Assembly: GCA_004015825.1 (NCBI GenBank)
Contig: SAYS01000007.1
Location: 124,001-188,000 of the forward strand
From: Halovenus amylolytica
GTDB lineage: Archaea; Halobacteriota; Halobacteria; Halobacteriales; Haloarculaceae
Direction: 5' to 3'
DNA length: 64,000 nucleotides
The notes below the pieces were generated by a model. That model was not told where the DNA came from. It ran no database searches and was given only the letters and a program-made list of their open reading frames with translations. Position numbers and translations under genes: made by a program. Below, one piece after another: positions 54,944-63,843 of the stretch. How positions within the stretch are numbered: position 1 is the first letter of the stretch; every line of letters begins with the position of its first letter.

Positions 54944-55759
54944 CTACAGTCGAACCGGAATCCCGCGCTCGTGGAGATACTCCTTCGTCTCCTGAATCGA
55001 GTACTCGCCGAAGTGGAAAATCGAAGCAGCCAGTGCGGCGTCGGCGTTGGCCTCGGTAAATACCTCGTAGGCATCTTCGGGACTCCCACAGCCAGAGGAC
55101 GCGATCACAGGCGTCGAAACAGTATCACAGACGGCCTTCATCAGTGGGATGTCGTACCCCTCCTTCGTCCCGTCGGCGTCGATCGAGTTGATGAACAGTT
55201 CGCCCGAGCCACGCTCCTCGGCCTCCGCCGCCCACTCGACGGCATCGATTCCCGTCCCCTCGCGACCACCCTTGACGGTGCACTCGAACCAGCAGGACTC
55301 CCCATTCACGTCGGCGTAGTACTCACCCTCCTCGTCGAACCGCCGTTTGGCGTCGACCGAGATGACGATACACTGGCTCCCGAAAGCTGTCGCGCCCTCG
55401 CTGATCAGTTCGGGACGGTTCAGCGCGCCGGTGTTGATCGAGACCTTGTCCGCGCCAGCGCGGAGCGTCTCCTTGATGTCCGCCTTCGTTCGGATGCCGC
55501 CGCCGACGGTCAGCGGGATGAACACCTCGTCGGCGACCGAGCGAACGGTATCGAGCATCGTCTCGCGGCCCTCCGCAGAGGCGGTGATATCCAGAAAGAC
55601 GAACTCGTCAGCCCCGGCCTCGTTGTATCGCTTTGCCATCTCGACGGGGTCGCCGGTGTATTCGAGATCCTCGAAGTTGACACCCGTGTACACCGCAGCC
55701 GTTCCGTCGTCGTCGACATCCACGTCGATACAGGGTATGATCCGTTTCGTGAGCGTCAT
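54944..55759 (-). CDS. hisF: Imidazole glycerol phosphate synthase, cyclase subunit
   Basis: A 271-residue TIM barrel. RIIPCIDVD carries the first catalytic aspartate and the second is in [17 protein letters not shown]. Phosphate loops are VGGGIRT and [14 protein letters not shown]. It works with HisH, which is not in this window. Standard length and start. Confidence 0.95.
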   Translation of the reverse strand: MTLTKRIIPCIDVDVDDDGTAAVYTGVNFEDLEYTGDPVEMAKRYNEAGADEFVFLDITASAEGRETMLDTVRSVADEVFIPLTVGGGIRTKADIKETLRAGADKVSINTGALNRPELISEGATAFGSQCIVISVDAKRRFDEEGEYYADVNGESCWFECTVKGGREGTGIDAVEWAAEAEERGSGELFINSIDADGTKEGYDIPLMKAVCDTVSTPVIASSGCGSPEDAYEVFTEANADAALAASIFHFGEYSIQETKEYLHERGIPVRL

Positions 55760-55918
55760 TTATTATCCCACACTAAACGTGCGGGTCTCAAAAGCCGTCC
55801 GACTTCTCGCGCTGGTATCGAACGCTATTTTTGGAATCGGTCGAAAATCCGTCCGACCGTGCGAATCGAGAGACCAGCGGTCGGTACATCGAAGTATCTC
55901 GGGGTTCGACAACCGGGT

Positions 55919-56101
55919 ATGGACGCCGAGGAATCCCGCGTCGAGTACGATCCGACGGATCCGACACCGCCGGCGCGCGAACCGCCGTACCGTAGTACCG
56001 CCCCGCAGAGCCACTACACCAGCGGACAGGTCGCGACCGGGCTGGCGATCATGCTACTCGGGGTCGTGATCGTGGTTGGACTGACACTCGCACTCGCCTG
56101 A
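55919..56101 (+). CDS. Small tail-anchored membrane protein (60 residues)
   Basis: MDAEESRVEYDPTDPTPPAR is a polar N-terminus, followed by one C-terminal helix (VATGLAIMLLGVVIVVGLTL). It lies between hisF and tRNA-Met, with no operon partner. The family is uncharacterised (DUF7550-like, from memory). Confidence 0.65.
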   Translation: MDAEESRVEYDPTDPTPPAREPPYRSTAPQSHYTSGQVATGLAIMLLGVVIVVGLTLALA

Positions 56102-56177
56102 GCGTGGTGACAGTTCGCATAGACTGACGGGATCGAATGAGAATGTTAAAGACACCGACCGCATTACCACAGGATGC

Positions 56178-56315
56178 GCCCGGGTGGCTTAGCTGGACAT
56201 AGCGCCGCACTCATAGGGTACCACGGAAACGCGGCTCACTCCGGCACGTTCCCCCCGAGGATTACCTCGGACCTGGGACATGCGGAGATCGAGGGTTCGG
56301 AGCCCTCCCCGGGCA
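56178..56315 (+). tRNA. Elongator tRNA-Met (CAT) with intron
   Basis: Acceptor arms GCCCGGG (56178-56184) and CCCGGGC (56308-56314) pair, with discriminator A at 56315. Anticodon CAT is at 56212-56214. The stem CCGCA pairs with TGCGG after removal of an intron, about 56216-56279, in the usual position after base 37. The T-stem GAGGG/CCCTC is intact, but the T-loop reads TTCGGAG, with G at the normally invariant A58. Haloarchaeal elongator tRNA-Met typically has this intron. Confidence 0.88.
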
Positions 56316-56348
56316 CTTCTCACACGTCGCGAATCATCTGTGAGCGAC
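56296..56348 (+). repeat. tRNA-end direct repeat A (native tRNA 3' end)
   Basis: The tRNA T-loop through the acceptor plus downstream CACTTCTCACACGTCGCGAA is repeated at 56626 with only one indel and one substitution. Likely attachment-site core. Confidence 0.7.
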
Positions 56349-56445
56349 AGCGCTGGAAGTGCGCTGGAGGCGACGAACCCGCAGGTCTTGCGCGAACGTA
56401 GTGAGCGCAAGGCAGGAAAGACGAGCGAAGCGAGTCTTTCCGTGG

Positions 56446-56465
56446 TTCGGAGCCCTCCCCGGGCA
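56446..56465 (+). repeat. tRNA-end direct repeat B
   Basis: TTCGGAGCCCTCCCCGGGCA, identical to the last 20 bases of the tRNA, 150 bp downstream. Confidence 0.7.
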
Positions 56466-56625
56466 TTCTCCAAGGAACCACGAACGCCAGTGAGTGGTGA
56501 CGCCGTGGAATGCCCGAGCGGTTCCGAACGAGACGAGGCGCGCGCAGGGAATGTGAGGTCGACCGCCGGGAGACCTCGGTGCGAACGGCGAAGCCGTGAG
56601 CGTGAGCGAGCACGTCTCGGCGTTG

Positions 56626-56677
56626 TTCGAGCCCTCCCCGGGCACTTCTCACACGTCGCGAATCTTCTGTGAGCGAC
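56626..56677 (+). repeat. tRNA-end direct repeat C
   Basis: A third copy of the tRNA end plus ~33 bases of flank, 330 bp from copy A. The DNA between A and C (56349-56625) has no convincing gene; it looks like the scar of one or more integrations. Confidence 0.7.
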
Positions 56678-56777
56678 TAGTCCTTGCCGTACCGAGGCTG
56701 GCTATCGCGTATCTGGATACCAAATGAGGGGTGCGACCTCGAATTTGTCGCGCCCTGCGGACAGTCCGGTGCCTGTT

Positions 56778-58739
56778 TCACGAGCGGTCGTGATCTGCCC
56801 AGGTGCTGTGGTGGCCGAGCGTCCCCAGTTGTACGCGCGAATCCTCACTGTTGCCATCGGTGTCCGCGTCCAGCGCGTAAAGGAAACTGTCTCGACTCCC
56901 GACGTAGACGACACCGTTGACCACTGTCGGCGAGGATGATACTGCTCCTGCGGTTGCGAACCGCCATTGTTTCTCACCCGTCTCTGCATCTATCGCATAG
57001 CCGCTCTCGTCGAGACTCCCGATGTACACGGTTCCATCGGCCACCGTCGGTGAGGAGTCGTGGACACTGCGTCCTGCGTCGAAGCGCCACTGTTCGTCGC
57101 CCGTCTGGGCGTCGATCGCGTACACGTTTCCGCCCCCCGAAGCGTCTCCCACGTAGACCGTGCTATTGGCCACCGTCGGCGACGAAAATACTGATGCGTC
57201 GGTATCGAACCGCCACCGCTCAGCACCGTCGTCGGCGTCCAGCGCATAGAGAGCGTCGTCGAAACTTCCGATATAGACGGTGTCGTCGGCTACCGTCGGA
57301 GAGCTTATTCCGTTGATTTCGGTGTCGAAATCCCACTGTTTCGTCCCGTCATCGGCGTCTAGCGCGTAGAGTGCGTCGTCAAAACTTGCGACGTAGACGG
57401 TACCGTCGACCACTGTCGGTGAGGATCGAACGTAGTCTCCGGTTTCGAACCGCCACTGTTCGTCACCCGACTCGGCGTCGATCGCGTAGACGTTGCTGTC
57501 CCGACTGCCGACGTAGACTGTGCTATCGAATACCGTTGGAGAAGACTGTACGAGAGAGTCGGTTTCAAAACGCCACTGTTCCTCGCCGTCCTCGGTGTCC
57601 AGTGCATAGACGTGGTTGTCTCGACTTCCGATGTACACAGTACCGTCCACTACGTTCGGAGAGGAGAGGACGTGATCGCCGGTCTCGAATCGCCACTGTT
57701 CATCACCCGTCTCGGCGTCAAGTGCGTAGACGTTGTTGTCCACACTTCCAAAATAGACGGTCCCGTCAACGATCGTCGGTGAGGAGCGGACACTGTTCCC
57801 GGTTTCGAAGCGCCACTTCAGTCTCGGAGTAAGATTGATACGAAGTGTCGCGGACTCTCCTTCATCCAGTATCACCGTCTCGGACGTCCGAAATTCCTGC
57901 TCCTCGAGATCACCGGGTTCGTCTGTGACTCCTTCGGGAAGGAGATATCCGACAAACGATCCCTCACACCGATCGCGCGTCGCCTCCTCGACGAGTGTGA
58001 GTGTGATCGTCGCGACTTCTCCGTCGAAATTGAACGAGTCCCACGAGAAGGTGCACTCTGTATCGTAGTGGGGGGTTACGGTAACTTCCTCATCTTCGTC
58101 TGCCGATTCCGTTTCGTCTTCGCCGAAGCAGACGAAAAAGTCCTCGATCAGCCGATTCTCTGCAGAGTAGGTCTCGCCGCTGTCCGGGTCGAACTGTTCG
58201 ATAGGGTCCCCCCCGACCAGATCGAGCTGGAAGCACTCGACCGTCTCTGTAGCTTCCGTGCCACAGAACGAGATATTACTGATCCCAGCCTGCTGGCCAC
58301 CTGGGTTCTTCGGCGCACAGAGGACGCCGTCGAGGTCGTCACCGTCGTACGAACTGGTGTCCGGCCCCCCCTTGACACACACCCGCTGGATATCGTCGCT
58401 GGACGAAAATTCGAAACAGGTGATTTCGTTTTCCTCCGGCTTCCTGATCACGTCGTCGATAGTAATACTGTACTCGTCGTCGTCCCCGGTGAACGTGTAT
58501 GTTTTCCCCTGCTCGGGGTGTCCCTCGATCTTCCCACAGAATGTCCCCTCCGGACAGTCGTCCTCGCAGACGCATGGCCCGACCGCACGATCATCGTTGT
58601 TGCGTTGACCGCGTCCCTTGCCGGGGTCGGCACTTGCAACCCCGCTGCCAACGTACACTGTGGCTGCGGTACCACTCCCGAGCATCCCGAGCAGACGTCG
58701 GCGTGACGGGTGATTTTCTGATAACTCTTTCTCGGTCAT
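56778..58739 (-). CDS. Exported PQQ-repeat beta-propeller protein
   Basis: A 653-residue Tat substrate: HPSRRRLLGMLGSGTAATVY at the N-terminus. A cysteine-rich region (CVCEDDCPEGTFCG, then ITCFEFSS and VECFQLD) of ~290 residues precedes eight ~40-residue repeats of the WRFETG..VRSSPTVVDGTVYV form, giving an eight-bladed propeller like BamB. It is probably extracellular or cell-surface. Repeat units are unusually similar to each other, so recent internal duplication is likely. No enzyme motif is seen. Confidence 0.85.
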   Translation of the reverse strand: MTEKELSENHPSRRRLLGMLGSGTAATVYVGSGVASADPGKGRGQRNNDDRAVGPCVCEDDCPEGTFCGKIEGHPEQGKTYTFTGDDDEYSITIDDVIRKPEENEITCFEFSSSDDIQRVCVKGGPDTSSYDGDDLDGVLCAPKNPGGQQAGISNISFCGTEATETVECFQLDLVGGDPIEQFDPDSGETYSAENRLIEDFFVCFGEDETESADEDEEVTVTPHYDTECTFSWDSFNFDGEVATITLTLVEEATRDRCEGSFVGYLLPEGVTDEPGDLEEQEFRTSETVILDEGESATLRINLTPRLKWRFETGNSVRSSPTIVDGTVYFGSVDNNVYALDAETGDEQWRFETGDHVLSSPNVVDGTVYIGSRDNHVYALDTEDGEEQWRFETDSLVQSSPTVFDSTVYVGSRDSNVYAIDAESGDEQWRFETGDYVRSSPTVVDGTVYVASFDDALYALDADDGTKQWDFDTEINGISSPTVADDTVYIGSFDDALYALDADDGAERWRFDTDASVFSSPTVANSTVYVGDASGGGNVYAIDAQTGDEQWRFDAGRSVHDSSPTVADGTVYIGSLDESGYAIDAETGEKQWRFATAGAVSSSPTVVNGVVYVGSRDSFLYALDADTDGNSEDSRVQLGTLGHHSTWADHDRS

Positions 58740-58966
58740 TGTCCCTTGTTCTTACCGAGTTCGGAGTTTTAGTATAATAGGAAATACTACAAGTAATGTA
58801 ATATTAATAGCATCAATATTTGACTGTCGTATTACTTTCTCGTTCAGTAAGCAGTAGAACGATACCGAGAGCAACGCGGAGATGAGTTCTGTCAGTGGTT
58901 GTACATCCTGTTTTCAACGCATCAGCCAGGATAATCCGGAACTAGTAGAGAATTTCGCGCACGTAG
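58740..58966. other. AT-rich intergenic region
   Basis: About 220 bp, notably A+T-rich for this genome (for example GTAATATTAATAGCATCAAT). It holds the promoter of the propeller gene. I see no gene or RNA in it. Confidence 0.5.
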
Positions 58967-60145
58967 TTACATCGGGATCGACGAGCGCCCGTCGATCACT
59001 GCCCGATACCGTTCCCCGGCAGCCGAGTCGGCCGAGAGTTCCTCACGGATTCGTTTGGAGATCCACTCCTCGTCAGTTTCGGGGCTTCCGGCAGGATTAC
59101 CGTCGAACTCCCCGCTCCGAATCTCTGCCGGCAGATACCGCTCGTAGACCGGCAGTCGCTCGGTGAGCGGAACGCCTGCTTCGTCTGCAATCTCCTGGAG
59201 CCGATCCAGCGCCGGCCAGGCATAATCGGGGTTGATGTGATCGGCCGTCACCGGCGAGACGCCGCCGAGATCGTCGATCCCGCAGTCGACGACCTCCCCG
59301 GCGGGTGCGAGATTCGGCGGCACCTGCAGTGAGACGTCGTCGGGCAGCGCCGCGCGAGCCATCGCGACAGTCCGCCGCAGGGTTTCCAGCGACGGTTCGC
59401 CACCACGCCAGCGTTCGTTTTCGACGACCGGCTGGACGATCACCTCCTGAATGTGGCCGTACTCCTCGTGGAGCTTTCGGATCGTAAGCAGGCTCTCGGC
59501 CCGATCCGCCCAGTGTTCGCCGATGCCGACCAGAATCCCCGTCGTGAAGGGAACGCCGAGTTCCCCGGCCGTCCGAATCGTCTCGACCCGCTGGGCCGGC
59601 GTCTTCACCCGGGGGCCGCTGTGGGCGGCCACGTCGGCGGTCGTTTCGAGCATGACACCCATGCTCGCGTTGCAGTCGGCGACCAGCTCCATCTGCTCGC
59701 GAGTCTGATCACCTGGGTTGGCGTGGGGGAGCAGCCCCTCCTCGATGGTGAGTTCACAGACCTCCCGCAGGTAGGAGTGGATCGTGTCGTGGCCCCACTC
59801 CGCGAGCTGGTCGTAGATCTCGGTGTACCGGTCGTCTGGGTCGTCGCCGAACGTAAACAGCGCCTCCGTACAGCCCGCGTCGGCACCGTCTCGGACGATC
59901 TCGCGGACCTCCTCGGGTGAGAGCAGCGACGCTTCGCCCGGTGGATCGAAGTACGTACAGTACGTGCAGGTGTACCGGCAGGCCGTCGTCAACGGGACGA
60001 AGACGTTCCGACAGAAGGATAGCTCCGAGGCTGGACTGACCTCGGCCGGGCGAACGGCGAGCAGCTCCTCGACGGTAGCCTGGTCGACAGACGGGAGTTC
60101 GGAGCGCACACGCCACTCTCGGGGTGCAAAGCTCAAATCAGTCAC
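58967..60145 (-). CDS. cofG: FO synthase subunit 1 (radical SAM)
   Basis: This 392-residue enzyme helps make the F420 chromophore FO. The radical SAM cluster is C56, C60, C63 in TTACRYTCTYCTYFD. I chose GTG 60145 because a TATA-like TTTTTTAA (60269-60276) places the transcript start downstream of the ATG at 60259. The product needs CofH (not in this window). cofC is just upstream on the same strand. Confidence 0.9.
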   Translation of the reverse strand: MTDLSFAPREWRVRSELPSVDQATVEELLAVRPAEVSPASELSFCRNVFVPLTTACRYTCTYCTYFDPPGEASLLSPEEVREIVRDGADAGCTEALFTFGDDPDDRYTEIYDQLAEWGHDTIHSYLREVCELTIEEGLLPHANPGDQTREQMELVADCNASMGVMLETTADVAAHSGPRVKTPAQRVETIRTAGELGVPFTTGILVGIGEHWADRAESLLTIRKLHEEYGHIQEVIVQPVVENERWRGGEPSLETLRRTVAMARAALPDDVSLQVPPNLAPAGEVVDCGIDDLGGVSPVTADHINPDYAWPALDRLQEIADEAGVPLTERLPVYERYLPAEIRSGEFDGNPAGSPETDEEWISKRIREELSADSAAGERYRAVIDGRSSIPM

Positions 60146-60303
60146 GAAATGTCGACCAGCCCTGGGAGCATGGCTGGTCACTGCGCCAGGAGCGGTGGAA
60201 TCTGGCACTGTTGGGTTGCGTACCCACGCACGGGTCGGCCCGTGCACAGAGGCGTACACAGGCTCGCGTTAAAAAACTTGGCTGGTGTCAACGACCCACA
60301 GTA

Positions 60304-60921
60304 TCAGGACTGATCGCGCTCTACCACACACCGGCCGTCGGTCGTATCGAGTTCGAAACCCGCCTCGCGGAGCCAGCCTGCAGACTCACCACGTCCGTGG
60401 ATCAGCAGTTCCACGAGATCGTCCGGTTCGTCGATATCGACAGCCAGTCGGAAGGAGTCGACAGTCTCGACGGCTGCCCCACAGCGGTCGGCCTCGCGGC
60501 GATGTTTGCGGTAGGAGTCGCCGTGGTAATCGACGCGAAAGGCAGTCTCCCGTATCACGATCGCGTTCGTCCCGCCGCCGAGACCAGGTGCGAGAACGAC
60601 GTCGGCAGCCGGATCGAACAGTGCTGTGAGAGAGTCGGCTGTTGCGAGGGCGAGATCAGACATCACGATAGCCACGGGACCAGTCGCCGCTGCGAGCACC
60701 GCGTTGATCGCGGGGGACAGTGGCCGTTCGTCGACATGGACTGGACAGTCGGCGTCGACCGGTTCTGTCGCGAGAATCTCGGGATCGTGGCCCGCCGCTC
60801 CGATAGTCTCGACGACGTCGTCGAGCAGCACGCCTGCAAACTCGCGGCGCTCGTCGGTGTCGAGAACAGGTGAAAGGCGGGTGTTCGGATCGTGCGAATC
60901 GAACGGAACGAGAACGCGCAT
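60304..60921 (-). CDS. cofC: 2-phospho-L-lactate guanylyltransferase
   Basis: A 205-residue nucleotidyltransferase in F420 synthesis. MRVLVPFDSHDPNTRLSPVL is the nucleotide-binding start, followed by VAIVMSDLALATADSL and LAPGLGGGTNAIVI. The conserved neighbourhood cetZ-...-cofC-cofG is known in haloarchaea. It starts three bases after the stop of the membrane protein gene, indicating co-transcription. Confidence 0.92.
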   Translation of the reverse strand: MRVLVPFDSHDPNTRLSPVLDTDERREFAGVLLDDVVETIGAAGHDPEILATEPVDADCPVHVDERPLSPAINAVLAAATGPVAIVMSDLALATADSLTALFDPAADVVLAPGLGGGTNAIVIRETAFRVDYHGDSYRKHRREADRCGAAVETVDSFRLAVDIDEPDDLVELLIHGRGESAGWLREAGFELDTTDGRCVVERDQS

Positions 60922-60924
60922 TCC

Positions 60925-61656
60925 CTACTGAAGTTTGTTCGTGTTCTGTTTCTTCTGGGAGTAGAGGTAGAAGCCACCGCCGACGAGGGCGATCAGCACG
61001 ACGCCTGCCCCGCCGAACAGAAGCATCGTCTGGGATTGCTCCTGGCTCTCCTGGCTGTCGATGATCGAATCAGCTTCGGTCATCGACTGCTCGAAATCAC
61101 CGTTGTTGTACAGTGAGATTGCCGACTGCAGGTCGCTGTTGTCCTCGCTGACGCTCTCGCTTGCCTGGTCGATCCGGTCGCGGGCGTTCTGACTCGCTTC
61201 AGTGTAGCGGTGAACCTCCCACTGGTTCTGGACACCGCCGGAGACTGCGACTGCGACGAAGTTCTCCTCTTCGGGGTTCTCGTAGTTGTAGGAGTCGATT
61301 TCGGGGACTGTCCCGGATCCTTCGACGACCACTTCACTGATACCATCGTCTGCAGAGAGCTCCATCGAGACCGTCCCTTCTCCGCTTTCACTGATGGTGT
61401 CACCGCCGACGGTCTCTGCACGGATGGAGACCGTTCCATCCTCGAACTCGGAGGAGGCCTCGAGTGTCCACGTATCAGGCTGGTCCTCGAACGGGTCCTC
61501 TATCGTGACCGTCGCGGTCTCCTGTTCGCCGACTTCGAGTTCGTCGGGAACCTCGCTATCATCGAACGTTACTGCTGTTGCTACGCCTGCCGTCCCCAGC
61601 GCGAGGGCGAGTACGACGCCCAGCGCCAGGAGCTTAGAAGAGTGGGTCCAACTCAT
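60925..61656 (-). CDS. Exported single-pass membrane protein
   Basis: From ATG 61656, 243 residues: signal peptide (LLALGVVLALALGTAGVATA), an immunoglobulin-like beta region, a helical stalk (NARDRIDQASESVSEDNSDL) and a C-terminal anchor (LFGGAGVVLIALVGGGFYLY). Its start overlaps the cetZ 3' end by about 23 bases, so translation may be coupled. It could tether surface proteins to the CetZ cytoskeleton; this is only an inference. Confidence 0.75.
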   Translation of the reverse strand: MSWTHSSKLLALGVVLALALGTAGVATAVTFDDSEVPDELEVGEQETATVTIEDPFEDQPDTWTLEASSEFEDGTVSIRAETVGGDTISESGEGTVSMELSADDGISEVVVEGSGTVPEIDSYNYENPEEENFVAVAVSGGVQNQWEVHRYTEASQNARDRIDQASESVSEDNSDLQSAISLYNNGDFEQSMTEADSIIDSQESQEQSQTMLLFGGAGVVLIALVGGGFYLYSQKKQNTNKLQ

Positions 61657-62806
61657 CTGTGTCATCTTCGACAAGGGTCTCTAAATTCTCTTCGCTCTCC
61701 TCCTGGATCTCTTCGATGTTCTCCTGTGCCTCGATTGCCACTTGCTGGAGTTCCTTGATCCGTGGCACGTTGTGGACACCCGAGAGGAGCACCGACGCTG
61801 CAACGTTTGGCTCGTTGATCGGGTAGTCGCCACCGCGGACTTCCATACTGCCAGTCTGCTCCTCGAGCCACTTCCGCCCGCGCTCTATGCCTTTCCGGTT
61901 GAGATGTTTCGGCGGCCCAGAGACGACCAGCAGGGCACGCTCTGCACCCTCGATCTCACAGGGGAGTGTCAGGCGACCGAGCGCGGCCTTGCGGACCAGC
62001 GACGTGATCCGGTTGGTCGTGTTTGCCGTCTCCATGTTGTCGTCGTCACCGCCCTTGAACCGGGAGAGCAGACCGCCAGAGCCATCGCTCTGGACGCTCT
62101 CGGCGTCGTAGCCGACCGTCGAGACACCACCACCCGAAAGTGTGTTGATGATCTCGGAGGAGTCGACGACACTTTCCGCGACGTTGTCGCCAGCCGAGAC
62201 CTCGCCGGCACCGAAGAGGACGCCGAACCGGCGGACGATCTCGTCGTTGATCTGGTCGTAGCCGCCCTCGACGGATTCGCCGGTCTTTCGCCAGGCGTCG
62301 TTGTCGAAGACGAGCAGGTTGTCGACCTCCCGGACGAACGTCTGGAAGGATCGGGCCGCATTCAGGGTGTAGATACCCCCCTCGTCACCGCCCGGCAGGA
62401 TGCCGAGTCCGTACACCGGTTCGGTGTAGATCCGCTTGAGATGTTTCGCGAGCACCGGCGAGCCACCCGAGCCGGTCCCACCGCCGAGCCCGGCGACGAT
62501 CAGGAAGGCATCGATCTCGTGGACCGGAATGTTGTCTATCGCGCCCTGTACCTCGTCGATATCCTCCTCGGCGATCTCGGCACCGAGTTCGTTGTCGGCC
62601 CCGACACCGTGGCCTTTGACCCGTGCCTGCCCGATGAGGACCCGGTTATCCTCCGGGACGTGTTCGAGTCCGATCAGATCCGCCTTCGCGGTGTTGACCG
62701 CAATGGACGAACGGACGATCCCACTCCCCGTCCGCTTGTCGTACTCGATAAATTTATCGACAATTTTCCCGCCCGCCTGTCCGAAACCGATCATCGCTAG
62801 TTTCAT
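61634..62806 (-). CDS. cetZ1: CetZ tubulin-like cytoskeletal GTPase
   Basis: A 390-residue member of the tubulin/FtsZ superfamily. MKLAMIGFGQAGGKIVDKFI and the GGGTGSG P-loop (108-114) are diagnostic; the long acidic tail ends DDTDELDPLF. Start ATG 62806, with an upstream TATA (AATATAAGTG, about 62837-62846). Linkage to cofC is like that of cetZ1 in Haloferax, which controls rod shape and motility, so cetZ1 is the best guess. Confidence 0.9.
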   Translation of the reverse strand: MKLAMIGFGQAGGKIVDKFIEYDKRTGSGIVRSSIAVNTAKADLIGLEHVPEDNRVLIGQARVKGHGVGADNELGAEIAEEDIDEVQGAIDNIPVHEIDAFLIVAGLGGGTGSGGSPVLAKHLKRIYTEPVYGLGILPGGDEGGIYTLNAARSFQTFVREVDNLLVFDNDAWRKTGESVEGGYDQINDEIVRRFGVLFGAGEVSAGDNVAESVVDSSEIINTLSGGGVSTVGYDAESVQSDGSGGLLSRFKGGDDDNMETANTTNRITSLVRKAALGRLTLPCEIEGAERALLVVSGPPKHLNRKGIERGRKWLEEQTGSMEVRGGDYPINEPNVAASVLLSGVHNVPRIKELQQVAIEAQENIEEIQEESEENLETLVEDDTDELDPLF

Positions 62807-62940
62807 ATCTGGCTTTAGGCGAAACCTATGCCAACGGAAATATAAGTGTTTTCCCCCGTCTGACAAAACTGAGAATTAGACCGACGGTACGGGTGTCACA
62901 AAGCAGACCACGTATACCCATCCGCAACAGTCTGGTAAGT

Positions 62941-63843
62941 TCACGACCGGGGTGGCGACGAGACTCCGAGATAGTCGGCGAGTGTCGTCAGTTCACCCGG
63001 TTCGAGACCGAACGCGTCAATATCATTCGTTGAAGTCGTGTTTTCGACCTGCAGTGACCGGTACTGATCGCTGCCCATCGGTGCACCTGGAATCGCGTCC
63101 GCGACCGTCAGCCCGACTTTTGCCAGTCCCATCGGTATCGAGACGATCCGGACCGAGTGCCCCTCCGCTTTCCGGGCGAGTTTCGCGACGTCGGCCAGTC
63201 GCAGTACGTCTGGCCCGCCGATCTCGTAGGTCTCACCGGTGTGGGCATCGTCTTCGATACTGTCGGCGAGCATCCCCGCCAGATCGTCGACGTGGATCGG
63301 CTGGAACTTCGTTTTGCCGCCGCCCGGCAGGGGTGCGAGGACCGGCGGGGTCAGTTTGCGCGTAAAGGAGAGAAACTCGGAGCCCTCGCCGAAGACCACC
63401 GAGGGCCGGAAGATCGTCCAGTCCTGGTCTGTCTCCCGGACGAGTTCCTCGGCGCGTCCTTTCGCGCGGATGTAGTGGGTGTCTCCGTCGGGATCGGCAC
63501 CGAGTGCACTCATCTGGACGAACCGGTCGACACCGTGTTCTGCGGCGGCCCGGAGACAGTTCTCGGTCCCGCCGCGGTGGATCCGGTCGTGCATCTCGTC
63601 ACCACCGGAGGGCTTGAAAAGCGGCGAAAGCGCGACGAGGTTGTAGACGACATCTCGTCCCTCGAAAGCGGCCTCCATGGAGTCGTAGGCAGTCACGTCA
63701 CCCATCGCGGTATCGACACCGGCCGGGAGATCCGTCGGGTCGGGATCACGGGCGAGGGCGGTCACGCTGTGGCCACGATCTGCGAGTTCTCGACAGAGAT
63801 GCTGTCCGACGAACCCGGTTCCGCCGGCAACGAGTACGTTCAT
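62941..63843 (-). CDS. NAD(P)-dependent epimerase/complex-I-like SDR
   Basis: A 300-residue Rossmann protein: VAGGTGFVGQHLCRELADRG near the N-terminus; QMSALGADPDGDTHYIRAKG carries the usual SDR Y and K with changed spacing; IFRPSVVFGEGSEFL follows. It resembles the NDUFA9/YbjT-like atypical SDRs rather than classical sugar epimerases. The substrate is unknown. Confidence 0.85.
   Translation of the reverse strand: MNVLVAGGTGFVGQHLCRELADRGHSVTALARDPDPTDLPAGVDTAMGDVTAYDSMEAAFEGRDVVYNLVALSPLFKPSGGDEMHDRIHRGGTENCLRAAAEHGVDRFVQMSALGADPDGDTHYIRAKGRAEELVRETDQDWTIFRPSVVFGEGSEFLSFTRKLTPPVLAPLPGGGKTKFQPIHVDDLAGMLADSIEDDAHTGETYEIGGPDVLRLADVAKLARKAEGHSVRIVSIPMGLAKVGLTVADAIPGAPMGSDQYRSLQVENTTSTNDIDAFGLEPGELTTLADYLGVSSPPRS

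Noticed and set aside
56178..56315. tRNA-Ile2 (CAT), the TiaS substrate
   Set aside because: Acceptor stem and D-arm sequence plus the intron after base 37 fit haloarchaeal elongator tRNA-Met instead.
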